The notes under the pieces were generated by a model, which ran no database searches, had not been told where the DNA came from, and saw nothing but the letters and a program-made list of their open reading frames with translations. A stretch of 6,112 nucleotides of DNA from an uncultured Desulfuromonas sp. (GTDB lineage: Bacteria; Desulfobacterota; Desulfuromonadia; Desulfuromonadales; Trichloromonadaceae): positions 1 to 6,112 of the forward strand of contig CALJLX010000401.1 of the NCBI GenBank assembly GCA_937982495.1, read 5' to 3'. This document shows, one piece after another, positions 6,068 to 6,112 of this stretch. The translations under genes were made by a program, and so were the position numbers. The stretch's first letter is position 1. Each line of letters starts with the position of its first letter.

Positions 6068-6112
6068 AGATCGGAAGAGCGTCGTGTAGGGAAAGAGTGT
6101 AGATCTCGGTGG
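6068..6112. other. Illumina TruSeq/P5 adapter contamination at contig end
   Basis: From AGATCGGAAGAGC at 6068 to the last base, the sequence matches from memory the reverse complement of the TruSeq universal (P5) adapter. On the minus strand it contains the read-1 primer end ACGACGCTCTTCCGATCT, preceded by the flow-cell part CCACCGAGATCT. All 45 bases agree with the adapter as I know it. This is library-preparation sequence, not part of the organism, and should be trimmed. Confidence 0.98.

Noticed and set aside
5876..6112. Continuing the nuclease reading frame through to the window end
   Set aside because: Bases from 6068 on are sequencing adapter, so any translation there is artificial.

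Overview
The window is GC-rich DNA carrying six genes, all on the minus strand, so they are read from right to left. Gene content and codon use suggest a GC-rich, largely anaerobic bacterium. The combination of a U32-family protein, a stand-alone tetrapyrrole methylase, TlyA and an SbcCD-like pair resembles Desulfuromonadia/Geobacter-type genomes. That placement is inference from memory, not a search result. The window ends inside the physical end of an assembled contig: the last 45 bases (6068-6112) are Illumina TruSeq/P5 adapter, not genome.

Layout in the direction of transcription. At the right edge (5876-6067) is the last 63 residues of a RecB/AddA-type PD-(D/E)XK nuclease, cut by the adapter junction. 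A 113-base gap (5763-5875) follows, holding a G-rich tract and an imperfect hairpin. Then comes a compact run of five genes: tlyA (rRNA 2'-O-methyltransferase), a CobM/CbiF-like SAM-dependent tetrapyrrole methylase, a U32-family (UbiV/UbiU-like) probable iron-sulfur protein, a YhaO/SbcD-type metallophosphoesterase nuclease, and a YhaN-type SMC-like ATPase that runs off the left edge. Three of the four junctions are 4-base ATGA stop/start overlaps. At the fourth, the ribosome binding site overlaps the preceding stop codon. One transcript with translational coupling is therefore likely.

Functionally the run has two halves. The distal pair (nuclease plus ATPase) should form a Mre11-Rad50/SbcD-SbcC-like DNA end-processing complex. 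The ATPase has a predicted transmembrane hairpin at the tip of its coiled coil instead of a zinc hook, so the complex may sit at the membrane. The upstream RecB-type nuclease fits the same DNA-repair theme. The proximal part (rRNA methylation, tetrapyrrole methylation, U32 chemistry) has no obvious repair role. The methylase/U32 pair, with no other corrinoid genes in view, is the least explained part of the window.

No RNA genes, CRISPR arrays, insertion sequences or attachment sites were seen. The many long plus-strand open frames are antisense shadows of the real genes.
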